Source: SZUA-100 sp965248135
GTDB lineage: Bacteria; Pseudomonadota; Alphaproteobacteria; Rhizobiales; Rhizobiaceae
Direction of reading: 5' to 3'
Assembly: GCA_965248135.1 (NCBI GenBank)
Contig: CBDFIN010000011.1
Coordinates: 124,001 to 188,000, forward strand
Length of the DNA: 64,000 bases
Part shown: in pieces, positions 17,897 through 26,629 of the stretch
Layout of the letters: every line of letters starts with the position of its first letter
Position numbering within the stretch: the first letter of the stretch is position 1
The notes under the pieces: generated by a model
Seen by the model: only the letters and a program-made list of their open reading frames with translations
Told to the model about the DNA's origin: nothing
The model's database searches: none
Position numbers and translations under genes: made by a program

Positions 17897-18028
17897 ATGG
17901 CATTTTTTAGCGGAATTAAAGAACTTGCATACGGGTTGAAAATTGGGCTTCGTACGACAGTGCTTGACCGTCACAGCATAGTTGAGCGGACAGTATTCCC
18001 GGGCATCGACAAGTTTGGTCGTTCATAA
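17897..18028 (+). CDS. small protein of unknown function, tandem copy 2 (43 residues)
   Basis: Second copy of the 43-residue gene, ATG at 17897 with AAGGGAGC a few nt upstream, stop at 18028. It begins MAFFSGIKELAYGLKIGL, and its last 15 residues (VERTVFPGIDKFGRS) are identical to copy 1. The duplicated unit is 167 bp and includes the ribosome-binding region. A strong rho-independent terminator follows 32 nt after the stop, so the pair forms its own short transcript ending before lgt. Function unknown; the invariant FPGID-KFGRS tail is a likely interaction motif, which is inference only. Confidence 0.8.
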   Translation: MAFFSGIKELAYGLKIGLRTTVLDRHSIVERTVFPGIDKFGRS

Positions 18029-18060
18029 TAACCACCGTTCAAAAAATACGAGATTTTTTG

Positions 18061-18096
18061 CGGCATCTTCCTCGGAAGGTGCCGTTTTTCGTTTTT
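18061..18096 (+). terminator. rho-independent terminator after the small-gene pair
   Basis: Stem CGGCATCTTCC / GGAAGGTGCCG with a 2-nt TC loop (18061-18084), followed by TTTTTCGTTTTT. It closes the transcript of the tandem 43-residue genes before lgt. Confidence 0.85.
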
Positions 18097-18179
18097 GAGC
18101 TTAACTATTTCACATTTTGACCAAAATGACCTATTCGGCAGGTGACGTGGTTTTCATACACTACCAGGAGGCACCGGAT

Positions 18180-19016
18180 TTGGCTCTCGCACCAATGCCG
18201 ATATTGGCGCTCACATTTCCCCAGATTGATCCGATCCTGCTGGAGATAGGGCCCTTGGCTATACGCTGGTACGGGCTGGCCTATGTTTGCGGTATCCTGC
18301 TTGGCTGGTGGTACGCCAGGCGGCTGGTTTCGACACCATCGATTTGGGGCGCCAAACATGCACCGTTTGGCAAGATCGAACTCGATGATTTTCTCTTCTG
18401 GGCCGCACTTGGTATCGTGCTCGGTGGCCGTATCGGCTACATCCTGTTTTATGATTTCGACCGCTACAGCGAAAACCCGCTGGAAATATTGAAAATATGG
18501 ACCGGCGGCATGTCATTTCATGGCGGTGCCATCGGCACTTTGATTGCCATGATTTTGTTTGCACGTTCGCGCCGGATTGCGGTTTTCAGTCTGTTTGACG
18601 TGATTACAACGGTTTCGACCATCGGCCTTTTCTTCGGGCGCATTGCCAATTTTATCAACTCGGAACTTTGGGGCCGCGCAAGCGATGTGCCGTGGGCATT
18701 TGTCTTCCCGAATGGCGGGGGCGAACCACGCCATCCAAGCCAGCTCTATGAGGCTGCCCTTGAAGGCGTATTGCTGTTCATCGTGCTTAATATCCTGATT
18801 TATCAGGGCCGAAAACTGGCTTCACCAGGTTTTGTTGCGGGGGCTTGGTTGTTGGGCTATGGCGCATCGCGCATCATTGTCGAATTTTTCCGCATGCCGG
18901 ATGGTCATATCGGCTATCTCGCCGGCAACTGGCTGACCATGGGCATGGTTTTATCTGTACCGATGCTCGCTATCGGGCTTTGGGCGATGGCCAGCGCTTA
19001 CCGGCGGGCACGCTAG
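18180..19016 (+). CDS. lgt: prolipoprotein diacylglyceryl transferase Lgt
   Basis: Inner-membrane enzyme that attaches diacylglycerol to the lipobox cysteine of prolipoproteins. The 278-residue protein has about seven hydrophobic segments. The Lgt signatures are visible: IRWYGLAYVCGILLGWW near the N-terminus, LGGRIGYILFYD, MSFHGG and GRIANFINSELWGR. I chose the TTG at 18180 as start because AGGAGG (18166-18171) lies 8 nt before it; an ATG 15 nt further on is the alternative, and a longer frame from 18117 has no such site. It begins the lgt–midA–pgeF–M24 series. A lipoprotein gene downstream (22179) would be one substrate. Confidence 0.95.
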   Translation: MALAPMPILALTFPQIDPILLEIGPLAIRWYGLAYVCGILLGWWYARRLVSTPSIWGAKHAPFGKIELDDFLFWAALGIVLGGRIGYILFYDFDRYSENPLEILKIWTGGMSFHGGAIGTLIAMILFARSRRIAVFSLFDVITTVSTIGLFFGRIANFINSELWGRASDVPWAFVFPNGGGEPRHPSQLYEAALEGVLLFIVLNILIYQGRKLASPGFVAGAWLLGYGASRIIVEFFRMPDGHIGYLAGNWLTMGMVLSVPMLAIGLWAMASAYRRAR

Positions 19017-19020
19017 CTTC

Positions 19021-20121
19021 GTGGTCGCCACTGGATCATTGCTTGAGCGGATCAAACAGTTGATTGAAGGCGAAGGGCCGCTGCCGCTGGCAGAATACAT
19101 AGCGCTTTGCCTGAGTGATGCCCAACAGGGCTACTACACCACCAGGACACCGATTGGGCGTAGCGGCGACTTCGTTACCGCACCGGAAATCAGCCAGATG
19201 TTCGGAGAATTGATCGGTGTGTGGTGCGTTTCGATGTGGCGGGCGATCGGAAGTCCGGCAAACTTTATCTTGGTAGAAATGGGGCCGGGGCGAGGCACGC
19301 TGATGGCCGATCTGCTGCGGGTGGCGATGCGGCATCGAGATTTCGCCAAGGCCCTTAATGTCTGCCTGCTTGAGATCAGCCAGCCTCTGCGGTCGCTTCA
19401 AAAAGAGGGGCTGACAGGCCATCTGGACCGGATCAGCTGGATCAGCGATCTTGGCGATATCAACGAGCTGCCGGCAATATTTATAGGCAACGAATTTCTT
19501 GACGCCCTGCCGTTTCACCAGTTTGTCAAGCACCACGACCGTTGGCACGAGCGGATGGTCGGCTTGCAAGAGAACGCGCTGGTTTTCTTGACAGGAAACC
19601 GCATGTGTGACCCAGCCCAGTTGCCAAGTGGTCACGAGGCGCAGGCAGATGGTGCGATATTTGAAACCGCGCCGGCGCGCGAAGCAGTGGCAGAGACTAT
19701 CGCGCTTCACATTGACAAATATGGTGGAGCAGCTTTACTGATCGACTATGGCCACCAAAAAGGCGGCTTCGGTGATACCTTTCAGGCAGTCAAAGGGCAC
19801 CAATACGCCAATCCGCTGGCAATGCCGGGCGAGGCTGATTTAACCAGCCATGTGGATTTTGAGGCGCTGGCAGCGCGCGTCAGCCAGCAGGGTATTGACA
19901 GCAAGACCACCACCCAGGGCGACTTTCTTCGCTCTATGGGGCTGTTTGAAAGGGCGGGCAGTCTGGGCAGTGGCAAGTCGGCACCAGTGCAAGAAGAACT
20001 GCAAATGGCGGTCGACCGGCTTGCAGGAGCACAGGCCATGGGCAATTTGTTCAAAGTGCTGGCGATTGCCCGGCATGGTGTTGATATAGACGGTTTTAGC
20101 GGGCCGCGAACCGCAACGTGA
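19021..20121 (+). CDS. SAM-dependent methyltransferase, MidA/NDUFAF7 family
   Basis: A 366-residue class I methyltransferase of the MidA (DUF185) family. The mitochondrial homologue NDUFAF7 methylates an arginine of a complex I subunit; the bacterial substrate is mostly inferred. Motifs: GDFVTAPEISQMFGELIGVW, FILVEMGPGRGTLMADLLR (SAM-binding glycine-rich loop), FIGNEFLDALP and LLIDYGH. GTG start 4 nt after the lgt stop; no strong Shine-Dalgarno is visible, so translational coupling to lgt is likely. Order lgt–midA–pgeF is common in this group of bacteria. Confidence 0.9.
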   Translation: MVATGSLLERIKQLIEGEGPLPLAEYIALCLSDAQQGYYTTRTPIGRSGDFVTAPEISQMFGELIGVWCVSMWRAIGSPANFILVEMGPGRGTLMADLLRVAMRHRDFAKALNVCLLEISQPLRSLQKEGLTGHLDRISWISDLGDINELPAIFIGNEFLDALPFHQFVKHHDRWHERMVGLQENALVFLTGNRMCDPAQLPSGHEAQADGAIFETAPAREAVAETIALHIDKYGGAALLIDYGHQKGGFGDTFQAVKGHQYANPLAMPGEADLTSHVDFEALAARVSQQGIDSKTTTQGDFLRSMGLFERAGSLGSGKSAPVQEELQMAVDRLAGAQAMGNLFKVLAIARHGVDIDGFSGPRTAT

Positions 20122-20187
20122 GAACCAGGAAAAAAGACGTTTGACACATCGTCACAATGTCACCATCGTGACGGGCGGAAGGAAGCC

Positions 20188-20988
20188 ATGAACAATTTGA
20201 TGATCAAAGAAATACCGGAGCCAGTGTCGAGCAGCGCGTTGCGAAAGCTTGAGCCCAATATCCGCCATGGTTTCTTCACCCGAATGGGCGGGGTTTCCAC
20301 CGGTATTTATCAAAGCCTCAATATCGGACTGGGCACTGCCGATGCTCGCGATAATGTTATCAAAAATCGTGCGCGCATTTGTCGGGCCTTTGGCGTTGCA
20401 AGCGACCGGCTTGCGACGGTTCATCAGTGCCATTCTGCCGATGTGGCTCCTGCAACAGCTGCGTGGCCGATTGACGCTCGTCCGCAGGCCGACGCCGTTG
20501 TGACAAAAACGCCCGGTCTCGTCATCGGAGTTTTAACGGCTGATTGCGGCCCGGTGCTATTTGCCGACAGCAAGGCGGGCGTGGTCGGCGCTGCCCATGC
20601 CGGCTGGAAGGGGGCAATGGGCGGGGTGGTTGAAAACACTATCGATGCAATGATCAAGCTTGGCGCCAGCCGAAAAAATATTCTCGCCGTGCTCGGCCCT
20701 TGCATCAGCCAAAAAAACTATGAGGTTGGCAACGAATATGCGGCGATCTTTTTGAAAGATGACCCGGCAAACAGCCGCTATTTTATTCCCTCCCAAAAGG
20801 AGGGACGTCAAATGTTCGATCTGGAGAAATACATTACCGACCGGCTGCATAAGGCCGGGGTTGAGGGCGAACCGGTCGGTTTGTGCACCTATGATGAAAG
20901 TGACTGGTATTATTCCTGTCGCCGTTCGGTCCATAACCATGAACCGGGCTATGGCTGTCAGATATCGGCCATCGTGGTGCAGGAGTAA
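20188..20988 (+). CDS. pgeF: PgeF/YfiH-family multicopper polyphenol oxidoreductase (laccase domain)
   Basis: A 266-residue protein of the YfiH/DUF152 family. Members have been linked to peptidoglycan quality control (removal of misincorporated serine) and, in LACC1 homologues, purine-nucleoside turnover. Metal ligand motifs visible: TVHQCHSADV, VLTADCGPVLFAD and AAHAGWKGA, giving the His/Cys/His set. GGAAG lies 3-4 nt before the ATG. It ends 2 nt before the M24 gene, so the two share a transcript. The physiological substrate cannot be decided from the sequence. Confidence 0.9.
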   Translation: MNNLMIKEIPEPVSSSALRKLEPNIRHGFFTRMGGVSTGIYQSLNIGLGTADARDNVIKNRARICRAFGVASDRLATVHQCHSADVAPATAAWPIDARPQADAVVTKTPGLVIGVLTADCGPVLFADSKAGVVGAAHAGWKGAMGGVVENTIDAMIKLGASRKNILAVLGPCISQKNYEVGNEYAAIFLKDDPANSRYFIPSQKEGRQMFDLEKYITDRLHKAGVEGEPVGLCTYDESDWYYSCRRSVHNHEPGYGCQISAIVVQE

Positions 20989-20990
20989 CA

Positions 20991-22139
20991 ATGCTTCATT
21001 TTGACAAAAAAGAGTTCCATGGCCGGTTAGATCAACTCATCACCCGCATGCGGGAGAACGATCTCGACGGCCTATTACTGTTTGCCCAGGAGAGCATGTT
21101 CTGGCTCACCGGTTACGACACCTTTGGCTATTGCTTTTTCCAATGTCTGGTTGTGCGCAATGACGGTGAGATGGTGTTGTTGACCCGCTCAGCCGATCTT
21201 CGTCAGGCGCAGCACACCTCAATACTGGAGAATATCGAAATATGGGTAGATGATGGCGCCGCAAACCCGGTTATCCGGCTGAAAGAGGTGCTTGTCGGTC
21301 TCGATCTTAAAAATGCAAGGTTGGGGGTTGAATATCACACTCACGGTCTGACTGCCGGCAATGGCAAATTGCTGGATGCGGGACTTGCCGGTTTTGCGGC
21401 ACTTCAGGAGGCGTCGGATATTGTTCACGAGTTGCGGCTGGTCAAAAGCGATGCGGAACTCGACTACACACGAAAGTCGGCGGAATTGAGCGATCTGGCA
21501 TTTGATGCAGCACTTGAAATTGCTGCGCCGGGTGTCTTTGAGGGCGATATATATGCCGCTATGCACCGGGCCAATTATGCCGGTGGTGGTGATTATCCAG
21601 GTAATGAGTTCATTCTTGGCTCGGGTCGTGACGCGCTTTTATGCCGTAACAAATCCGGCCGCCGTTGGCTGTCAAAGCAAGATCAGCTGACGCTCGAATG
21701 GTCGGGTTCTCATGCCCGTTATCACGCCGCCATGATGCAAACAATTGTTATCGGTAAGCCGACCCCGCGACATGTCGAGTTGTTCGAGGCTGCTCGCGAG
21801 GCGCTGCTGGCGGTGCAGGATACTATGCGTAGTGGTAATAGTTTCGGCGATCTGTACGCGGCCCATGCCTCGGTGCTCGATGCGGCCGGGCTTTCCGCTC
21901 ATCGGCTAAATGCCTGTGGATACAGTCTTGGAGCGCGTTATGCGCCTTCATGGATGGATGGCCCAATGTTCTTCAAAAACAATGCACAGCCAATAATGCC
22001 GCGTATGGTGCTATTTGCCCATATGATTATTATGGACAGCGACAGCGATACGGCGATGACGCTAGGGCGTTCGTTCGTTACCGCAGACGGCAAACCGGAA
22101 CCACTGTCTCGCCATGATCTTGACTTGATCGCTGTTTAG
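20991..22139 (+). CDS. M24-family pita-bread-fold protein (Xaa-Pro dipeptidase/creatinase-like), metal ligands apparently missing
   Basis: A 382-residue protein with an N-terminal creatinase-type domain (about 1-145, including ESMFWLTGYDTFGYCFFQ) and a C-terminal M24 domain. Active aminopeptidases use a D-D-H-E-E dimetal site. Here the expected D-x10-D stretch reads LEWSGSHARYHAAMMQT, the GHGIG-like site reads ACGYSLGARYAPSW, and the first Glu region reads FAHMIIMDSD, so the ligands seem absent. Creatinase and some other non-peptidase members also lack metal, so it may be a C-N hydrolase rather than a peptidase. It starts 2 nt after pgeF. Substrate unknown. Confidence 0.85.
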   Translation: MLHFDKKEFHGRLDQLITRMRENDLDGLLLFAQESMFWLTGYDTFGYCFFQCLVVRNDGEMVLLTRSADLRQAQHTSILENIEIWVDDGAANPVIRLKEVLVGLDLKNARLGVEYHTHGLTAGNGKLLDAGLAGFAALQEASDIVHELRLVKSDAELDYTRKSAELSDLAFDAALEIAAPGVFEGDIYAAMHRANYAGGGDYPGNEFILGSGRDALLCRNKSGRRWLSKQDQLTLEWSGSHARYHAAMMQTIVIGKPTPRHVELFEAAREALLAVQDTMRSGNSFGDLYAAHASVLDAAGLSAHRLNACGYSLGARYAPSWMDGPMFFKNNAQPIMPRMVLFAHMIIMDSDSDTAMTLGRSFVTADGKPEPLSRHDLDLIAV

Positions 22140-22178
22140 CAGCTATTGCGACTTCTTTTCAACGGGCCATCTAACAGT

Positions 22179-22790
22179 ATGAATATCTTGACGCCTATTC
22201 CGCATGTCCTTCGAACCGCCGTTATGCTGGTTATTTTGCTGATGGCCGGTTCTGCCTGCACCACCGGTAACCAGGATGCGCTCGGCGTCGGAGCCAAACC
22301 GGCTGCTGAGACCACCACCGCTGAACAACAGCAAAACCCTGGTCAAACAGCATTGGCTGGAACCGGTGAAACAACGCCAGCTGCAAGTGCCACCGTGGTG
22401 GCAGCTGATGGCGATGCTGCAACCACCAGCGCGCGGGTCAGCTTCCTGCCGATCACCGGCGCACCACAACACGCCGTGAGCACGCTTTCGAAGGCGTTGG
22501 GCACTGAATCAACGAAAAATAACATTATTCTTGCAAGTGCCGATGATCAAACGTCAAAATATCGCATGAAAGGGTATCTTTCAGCGCTTAACGAGGGTTC
22601 AAGCACCACCGTGACATTTTACTGGGATGTTTTGGACGCAGGCGGCAGAAGGCTGTACCGGATTAATGGATTTGAGCGCGAGGGAAAGGCAAGCGGTGAC
22701 CCGTGGGCTGCAGTTTCCTCTGCCACCATGCATAATATTGCGGTGCGAACGATGAGCAACCTTGCAGGTTGGATCAAACGCAAAGGTTGA
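22179..22790 (+). CDS. putative lipoprotein of unknown function
   Basis: A 203-residue protein with a hydrophobic N-terminal segment (VMLVILLMAGSAC), a plausible lipobox ending at Cys25 although -3 is Gly rather than Leu. An Ala/Thr/Gln-rich low-complexity linker follows (about 27-90), then a compact domain (about 95-203) with TSKYRMKGYLSALNEGSSTT and FYWDVLDAGGRRLYRINGFE, resembling small outer-membrane-attached domains of rhizobial lipoproteins. Start placed at the ATG at 22179; a TTG 33 nt upstream is possible and neither has a good ribosome site. It lies between the M24 gene and prs. Confidence 0.7.
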   Translation: MNILTPIPHVLRTAVMLVILLMAGSACTTGNQDALGVGAKPAAETTTAEQQQNPGQTALAGTGETTPAASATVVAADGDAATTSARVSFLPITGAPQHAVSTLSKALGTESTKNNIILASADDQTSKYRMKGYLSALNEGSSTTVTFYWDVLDAGGRRLYRINGFEREGKASGDPWAAVSSATMHNIAVRTMSNLAGWIKRKG

Positions 22791-22929
22791 AGTCGCCACC
22801 GGTGCGACACGCTCTGGCCCGATATCAGTTGAAAACTATTGACCTTTGACGCGTTTCTTTTTGCACATTGGCGACGACGTTGATAGAACGCAGGCAATCG
22901 CATCTGACATCAGACGCCGGTGAGCCATA

Positions 22930-23862
22930 ATGAAACTATTTTCGGGCAATTCCAATCGCGTTCTGAGCGAGCAGATTGCCGGTTATCTTGACAAATCCTT
23001 GGGAAAATCAAGTGTTCGCCGATTTGCCGACGAAGAGATATTCGTCGAGCTGCTCGAAAACGTCCGTGGTGAGGACATTTTCGTCATTCAGTCCACTTCC
23101 TATCCCGCAAATGATCATCTGATGGAATTGTTGATCATGATCGATGCGCTGAGGCGCTCTTCAGCCAAGCGCATAACAGCCGTTCTGCCCTATTTCGGCT
23201 ACGCGCGGCAAGACCGTAAGGCTGGTCCGCGCACCCCGATCTCGGCCAAACTGGTGGCAAACATTGTCACCACCGCCGGTGCTGACCGGGTGATGACGCT
23301 TGATCTTCATGCCGGGCAAATTCAGGGCTTCTTTGATATACCAACTGATAATCTGTTTGCTGTGCCGGTGTTCGGCCGCGACATCAAGCAACACTATAAT
23401 ACTGAAAACGTTGTCGTGGTGTCGCCTGATGTTGGCGGTGTTGTGAGGGCCCGGGCACTGGCCAAACGGCTTGATACGCCATTGGCAATCGTTGACAAAC
23501 GGCGCGAGAAACCGGGCGAGTCGGAAGTGATGAATGTCATCGGCGCGGTCAGTGGAATGGATTGTGTCCTGATCGATGATATTGTCGATTCCGGCGGTAC
23601 CTTGTGCAACGCCGCCGACGCGCTGCTCGAACAGGGCGCGACCAGTGTTACCGCCTATATCACCCATGGTGTATTATCGGGAGGAGCTGTGGCGCGCATC
23701 ACCTCGTCGAAGCTTCGAGAACTGGTGATAACCGATTCTATCCAGGCGACAACTGCCGTGGAAGCCGCACCCAATATCAGGCTCGCCACCATTTCCAATC
23801 TGATCGGAGAGGCTATCCGCCGCACCGCGGAAGAAAAATCGGTATCCAGCCTGTTCGACTGA
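22930..23862 (+). CDS. prs: ribose-phosphate pyrophosphokinase
   Basis: Makes PRPP from ribose-5-phosphate and ATP, feeding nucleotide, histidine and NAD synthesis. The 310-residue protein has the class I signatures: GYARQDRK, DLHAGQIQGFFD and the PRPP-binding loop CVLIDDIVDSGGT. GGTGAG lies about 6 nt before the ATG. The order lipoprotein–prs–rplY–pth–ychF is typical of Hyphomicrobiales. Confidence 0.97.
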   Translation: MKLFSGNSNRVLSEQIAGYLDKSLGKSSVRRFADEEIFVELLENVRGEDIFVIQSTSYPANDHLMELLIMIDALRRSSAKRITAVLPYFGYARQDRKAGPRTPISAKLVANIVTTAGADRVMTLDLHAGQIQGFFDIPTDNLFAVPVFGRDIKQHYNTENVVVVSPDVGGVVRARALAKRLDTPLAIVDKRREKPGESEVMNVIGAVSGMDCVLIDDIVDSGGTLCNAADALLEQGATSVTAYITHGVLSGGAVARITSSKLRELVITDSIQATTAVEAAPNIRLATISNLIGEAIRRTAEEKSVSSLFD

Positions 23863-23950
23863 TTTTGCCGTAATTCGGCCCTTGCCGAGACCAAAAACCT
23901 GCTCTATAACCCGGCCACTCGCATCGACACCCCTGGAGGGAATGCGGGAC

Positions 23951-23979
23951 GAGGCCGCATCAAAAATGAGCGCGGCCTT
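23951..23979 (+). promoter_or_regulatory. stem-loop in the prs–rplY gap
   Basis: AGGCCGC (23952-23958) pairs with GCGGCCT (23972-23978), followed by TGTGTCTGTTTT. It may be a weak terminator for prs or a leader structure for rplY; the sequence does not decide between these. Confidence 0.4.
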
Positions 23980-24051
23980 GTGTCTGTTTTGATGCACCGC
24001 GAAACACCGGGGTTAAATTCAGATTACCTCTGAAAACGCTAGGAGCAAATT

Positions 24052-24732
24052 ATGAGTGATACTGCTGATCTCATGGCCATGGCGCGTGATCGGGTAGGCA
24101 AGGGGGCCGCCCGTGAATTACGCCGCAACAATATGGTCCCAGCCGTTATATACGGCGACAAAAAACCCCCGCTATCCATTGCCGTGCCTTATAAGGATGT
24201 GTTTTTGCGCATCAATGGCGGTGGCTTTTTAACCACAGTTATCTCTATCGAAGTTAATGGTGAAAAGCACAGCGTTTTGCCCAAGGATTTCCAGCTTGAA
24301 GTGGTGCGCGACTTGCCGCTTCATGTGGATTTTCTGCGCGTATCGAGCAAAACCATGGTAACCGTGGATATTCCGGTTCGTTTCGAAAATGAAAGTGATT
24401 GTCCAGGACTTGTCAGCGGCGGCGTGTTGAACATCGTTCGCCACACCATCGAGTGTGTCTGCCCGGCTGGCTCAATCCCGGATGCAATCAGCGTTGATCT
24501 CACTCCGTTTGATATGGGCGATTCGATCAATATCTCCAATGTCACAATGCCTGCCAGCGTCGAACCCACCATTACCGACCGTGACTTCACCGTAGCCACA
24601 ATTGCCGCGCCCGCAGCGGTGAAGACCGACGAGGAACTCGCTGAGGAAGAAGCTGCTGCACTTGAAGCAGCCGAAATGGAAGCCGCAGAAGAAACTGGCG
24701 AGGGCGAAGGCGAAGGTGACGAAGAGAGCTGA
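24052..24732 (+). CDS. rplY: 50S ribosomal protein L25/general stress protein Ctc
   Basis: 5S-rRNA-binding ribosomal protein of the longer Ctc (TL5) type, 226 residues: an N-terminal L25 beta-barrel (about 1-95, GKGAARELRRNNMVPAVIYG) and a C-terminal beta domain (about 100-190), then a very acidic tail (EELAEEEAAALEAAEME and a GEGEGEGDEES end). TAGGAG sits 7 nt before the ATG. It pairs with pth downstream, 45 nt away, as in most alphaproteobacteria. Confidence 0.96.
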   Translation: MSDTADLMAMARDRVGKGAARELRRNNMVPAVIYGDKKPPLSIAVPYKDVFLRINGGGFLTTVISIEVNGEKHSVLPKDFQLEVVRDLPLHVDFLRVSSKTMVTVDIPVRFENESDCPGLVSGGVLNIVRHTIECVCPAGSIPDAISVDLTPFDMGDSINISNVTMPASVEPTITDRDFTVATIAAPAAVKTDEELAEEEAAALEAAEMEAAEETGEGEGEGDEES

Positions 24733-24777
24733 TATCCTTTGGATTGACGCCACAATTTCTTGTGAAAGGAACAAGCC

Positions 24778-25485
24778 GTGCTGATCATCGCCGGGCTTGG
24801 GAATCCAGGCAAGAAATATGCCGTTCACCGGCACAATATCGGCTTTATGGCGGCGGATGAAATACACCGCCGTCATAATTTTCCGCCCTGGCGCAGGCGT
24901 TTTCAGGGTGAAGTCGCCGAGGGACGCATCGGCGCCGACAAGGTGCTGTTGGTCAAGCCATCGACCCATATGAACGAATCGGGCCGCTCGGTTGGCGATG
25001 CCATGCGCTTTTTCAAATGCGAACCTGGTGATGTCGTGGCAATTTATGATGAGCTTGATTTGCCTCCGGGCAAACTTCGCATGAAGCGCGGTGGCGGCGC
25101 AGGCGGCCACAACGGCATTCGCTCGCTTGATGCCCATCTTGGCAAGGACTATCGACGTATGCGGCTGGGCATTGGCCATCCAGGCCACAAGGCGCGGGTG
25201 ACAGGCCACGTGCTTGGCGATTTTGCCAAGGCCGATCAGGTTTGGCTTGAACCGTTGCTGGACGCTGTTGCCAGCCACGCCCCTTTGCTGGTGACGGGGG
25301 ACGATTCGACCTTCATGAATAAAGTGCACCTTGATCTTGCCGGCGACCGCGCGGCCACCGGCAAGCCTGCAAAGAAACAAAGCCATATCCGTCAGACACG
25401 CACAAAACCGAAGCCGGAATTGCCAATGTCGGGACCAATGGCCGACATGCTGAACAAGCTGTTCGGCGGCAAAAAAGAGAGATAA
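24778..25485 (+). CDS. pth: peptidyl-tRNA hydrolase
   Basis: Releases tRNA from prematurely ended peptidyl-tRNA. Start is GTG at 24778, with AAAGGA 8 nt upstream. The 235-residue protein has GLGNPGKKYAVHRHNIGF holding Asn9 and the catalytic His19, then the conserved KPSTHMNESG and YDELDLPPGKLRMKRGGGAGGHNG blocks. The C-terminal about 45 residues (basic, ending MADMLNKLFGGKKER) extend past the enterobacterial form, as is common in this lineage. ychF follows 3 nt later. Confidence 0.96.
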   Translation: MLIIAGLGNPGKKYAVHRHNIGFMAADEIHRRHNFPPWRRRFQGEVAEGRIGADKVLLVKPSTHMNESGRSVGDAMRFFKCEPGDVVAIYDELDLPPGKLRMKRGGGAGGHNGIRSLDAHLGKDYRRMRLGIGHPGHKARVTGHVLGDFAKADQVWLEPLLDAVASHAPLLVTGDDSTFMNKVHLDLAGDRAATGKPAKKQSHIRQTRTKPKPELPMSGPMADMLNKLFGGKKER

Positions 25486-25488
25486 TCG

Positions 25489-26586
25489 ATGGGTTTCAAA
25501 TGCGGAATTGTCGGCCTGCCGAATGTCGGCAAGTCGACCCTTTTTAACGCGCTGACCAAAACGGCAGCAGCCCAGGCGGCCAATTACCCGTTTTGCACCA
25601 TTGAGCCGAATACCGGCGATGTCGCAGTGCCGGATGAGCGGCTAGACAAGATAGCCGTCATTGCCGGCTCGAAGGAAATCATTGCGACCCGGCTGACCTT
25701 TGTCGATATCGCCGGTCTGGTGCGGGGTGCATCAAGAGGCGAGGGATTGGGCAACAGGTTTCTGGCCAATATTCGCGAGACCGATGCCATCGCCCATGTG
25801 CTGCGGTGTTTTGACCATGACGACATCACCCATGTCGAAGACAGAATTGACCCTGTATCGGATGCTGAAACCATTGATACCGAATTGATGCTGGCTGATC
25901 TGGAAAGCCTGGAACGGCGCATTGATCCACTGCGCAAAAAGGCGACCGCAAAAGACAAACAGGCGCTCGAACTATTGCCGGTGATGGAAGCGGCACTCAA
26001 GATCTTGCAAGAAGGCAAACCGGTGCGCCAGATGCAACTGGCGCCGGAAAATGAGCGCATTCTTCTCACCATGCAATTGCTGACCGCCAAGCCGGTACTC
26101 TATGTCTGCAACGTCGACGAGGAAAGTGCGGCGACCGGGAATAAGTACTCACAAGCGGTGGAGAAGATGGCGACCGAAAACGGCTGTGGCGCTGTCGTTA
26201 TTTCGGCGGCGATCGAGGAAGAAATCGCCCAGATGGCAGAGGATGAACAGGGTGACTATCTGGAACTCAATGGTTTGACCGAATCGGGCCTCGACCGGCT
26301 GATCGATGCTGGCTATGCCTTGCTTGATCTGGTCACTTATTTTACTGCCGGACCGAAAGAAACCAGGGCGTGGACGGTTACCCGTGGAACCAAGGCACCG
26401 CAGGCTGCCGGCGTAATCCATAGCGATTTTGAGCGTGGTTTTATTCGCGCCCAGACCATCGCCTATGATCATTATGTCGGCCTTGGTGGCGAAGTGGCGG
26501 CGCGCGATGCCGGCAAGGCCCGCGATGAGGGCAAGGAGTATGTGGTGCAGGACGGCGATGTCTTGTTGTTCAAGTTCAATACTTGA
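25489..26586 (+). CDS. ychF: redox-regulated ATPase YchF (OBG-like)
   Basis: A 365-residue ribosome-associated P-loop ATPase. G1 is GLPNVGKSTLFNALT near residues 8-21; G3 is VDIAGLVRGASRGEGLG; the specificity motif is NVDEE rather than NKxD, as expected for the ATP-preferring YchF group. The C-terminal TGS domain ends TRAWTVTRGTKAPQAAGVIH and the YVVQDGDVLLFKFN tail. It starts 3 nt after pth and closes this block before an intergenic repeat region. Confidence 0.97.
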   Translation: MGFKCGIVGLPNVGKSTLFNALTKTAAAQAANYPFCTIEPNTGDVAVPDERLDKIAVIAGSKEIIATRLTFVDIAGLVRGASRGEGLGNRFLANIRETDAIAHVLRCFDHDDITHVEDRIDPVSDAETIDTELMLADLESLERRIDPLRKKATAKDKQALELLPVMEAALKILQEGKPVRQMQLAPENERILLTMQLLTAKPVLYVCNVDEESAATGNKYSQAVEKMATENGCGAVVISAAIEEEIAQMAEDEQGDYLELNGLTESGLDRLIDAGYALLDLVTYFTAGPKETRAWTVTRGTKAPQAAGVIHSDFERGFIRAQTIAYDHYVGLGGEVAARDAGKARDEGKEYVVQDGDVLLFKFNT

Positions 26587-26629
26587 GGGGCCGGTCCAGC
26601 GGGCTTGTCCAATCCAGTGTTGCTATCTG

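Noticed and set aside
24472..25386. Long minus-strand open frame opposite rplY and pth
   Set aside because: Both plus-strand genes are clearly recognised. The antisense frame has no family match and arises from codon usage.
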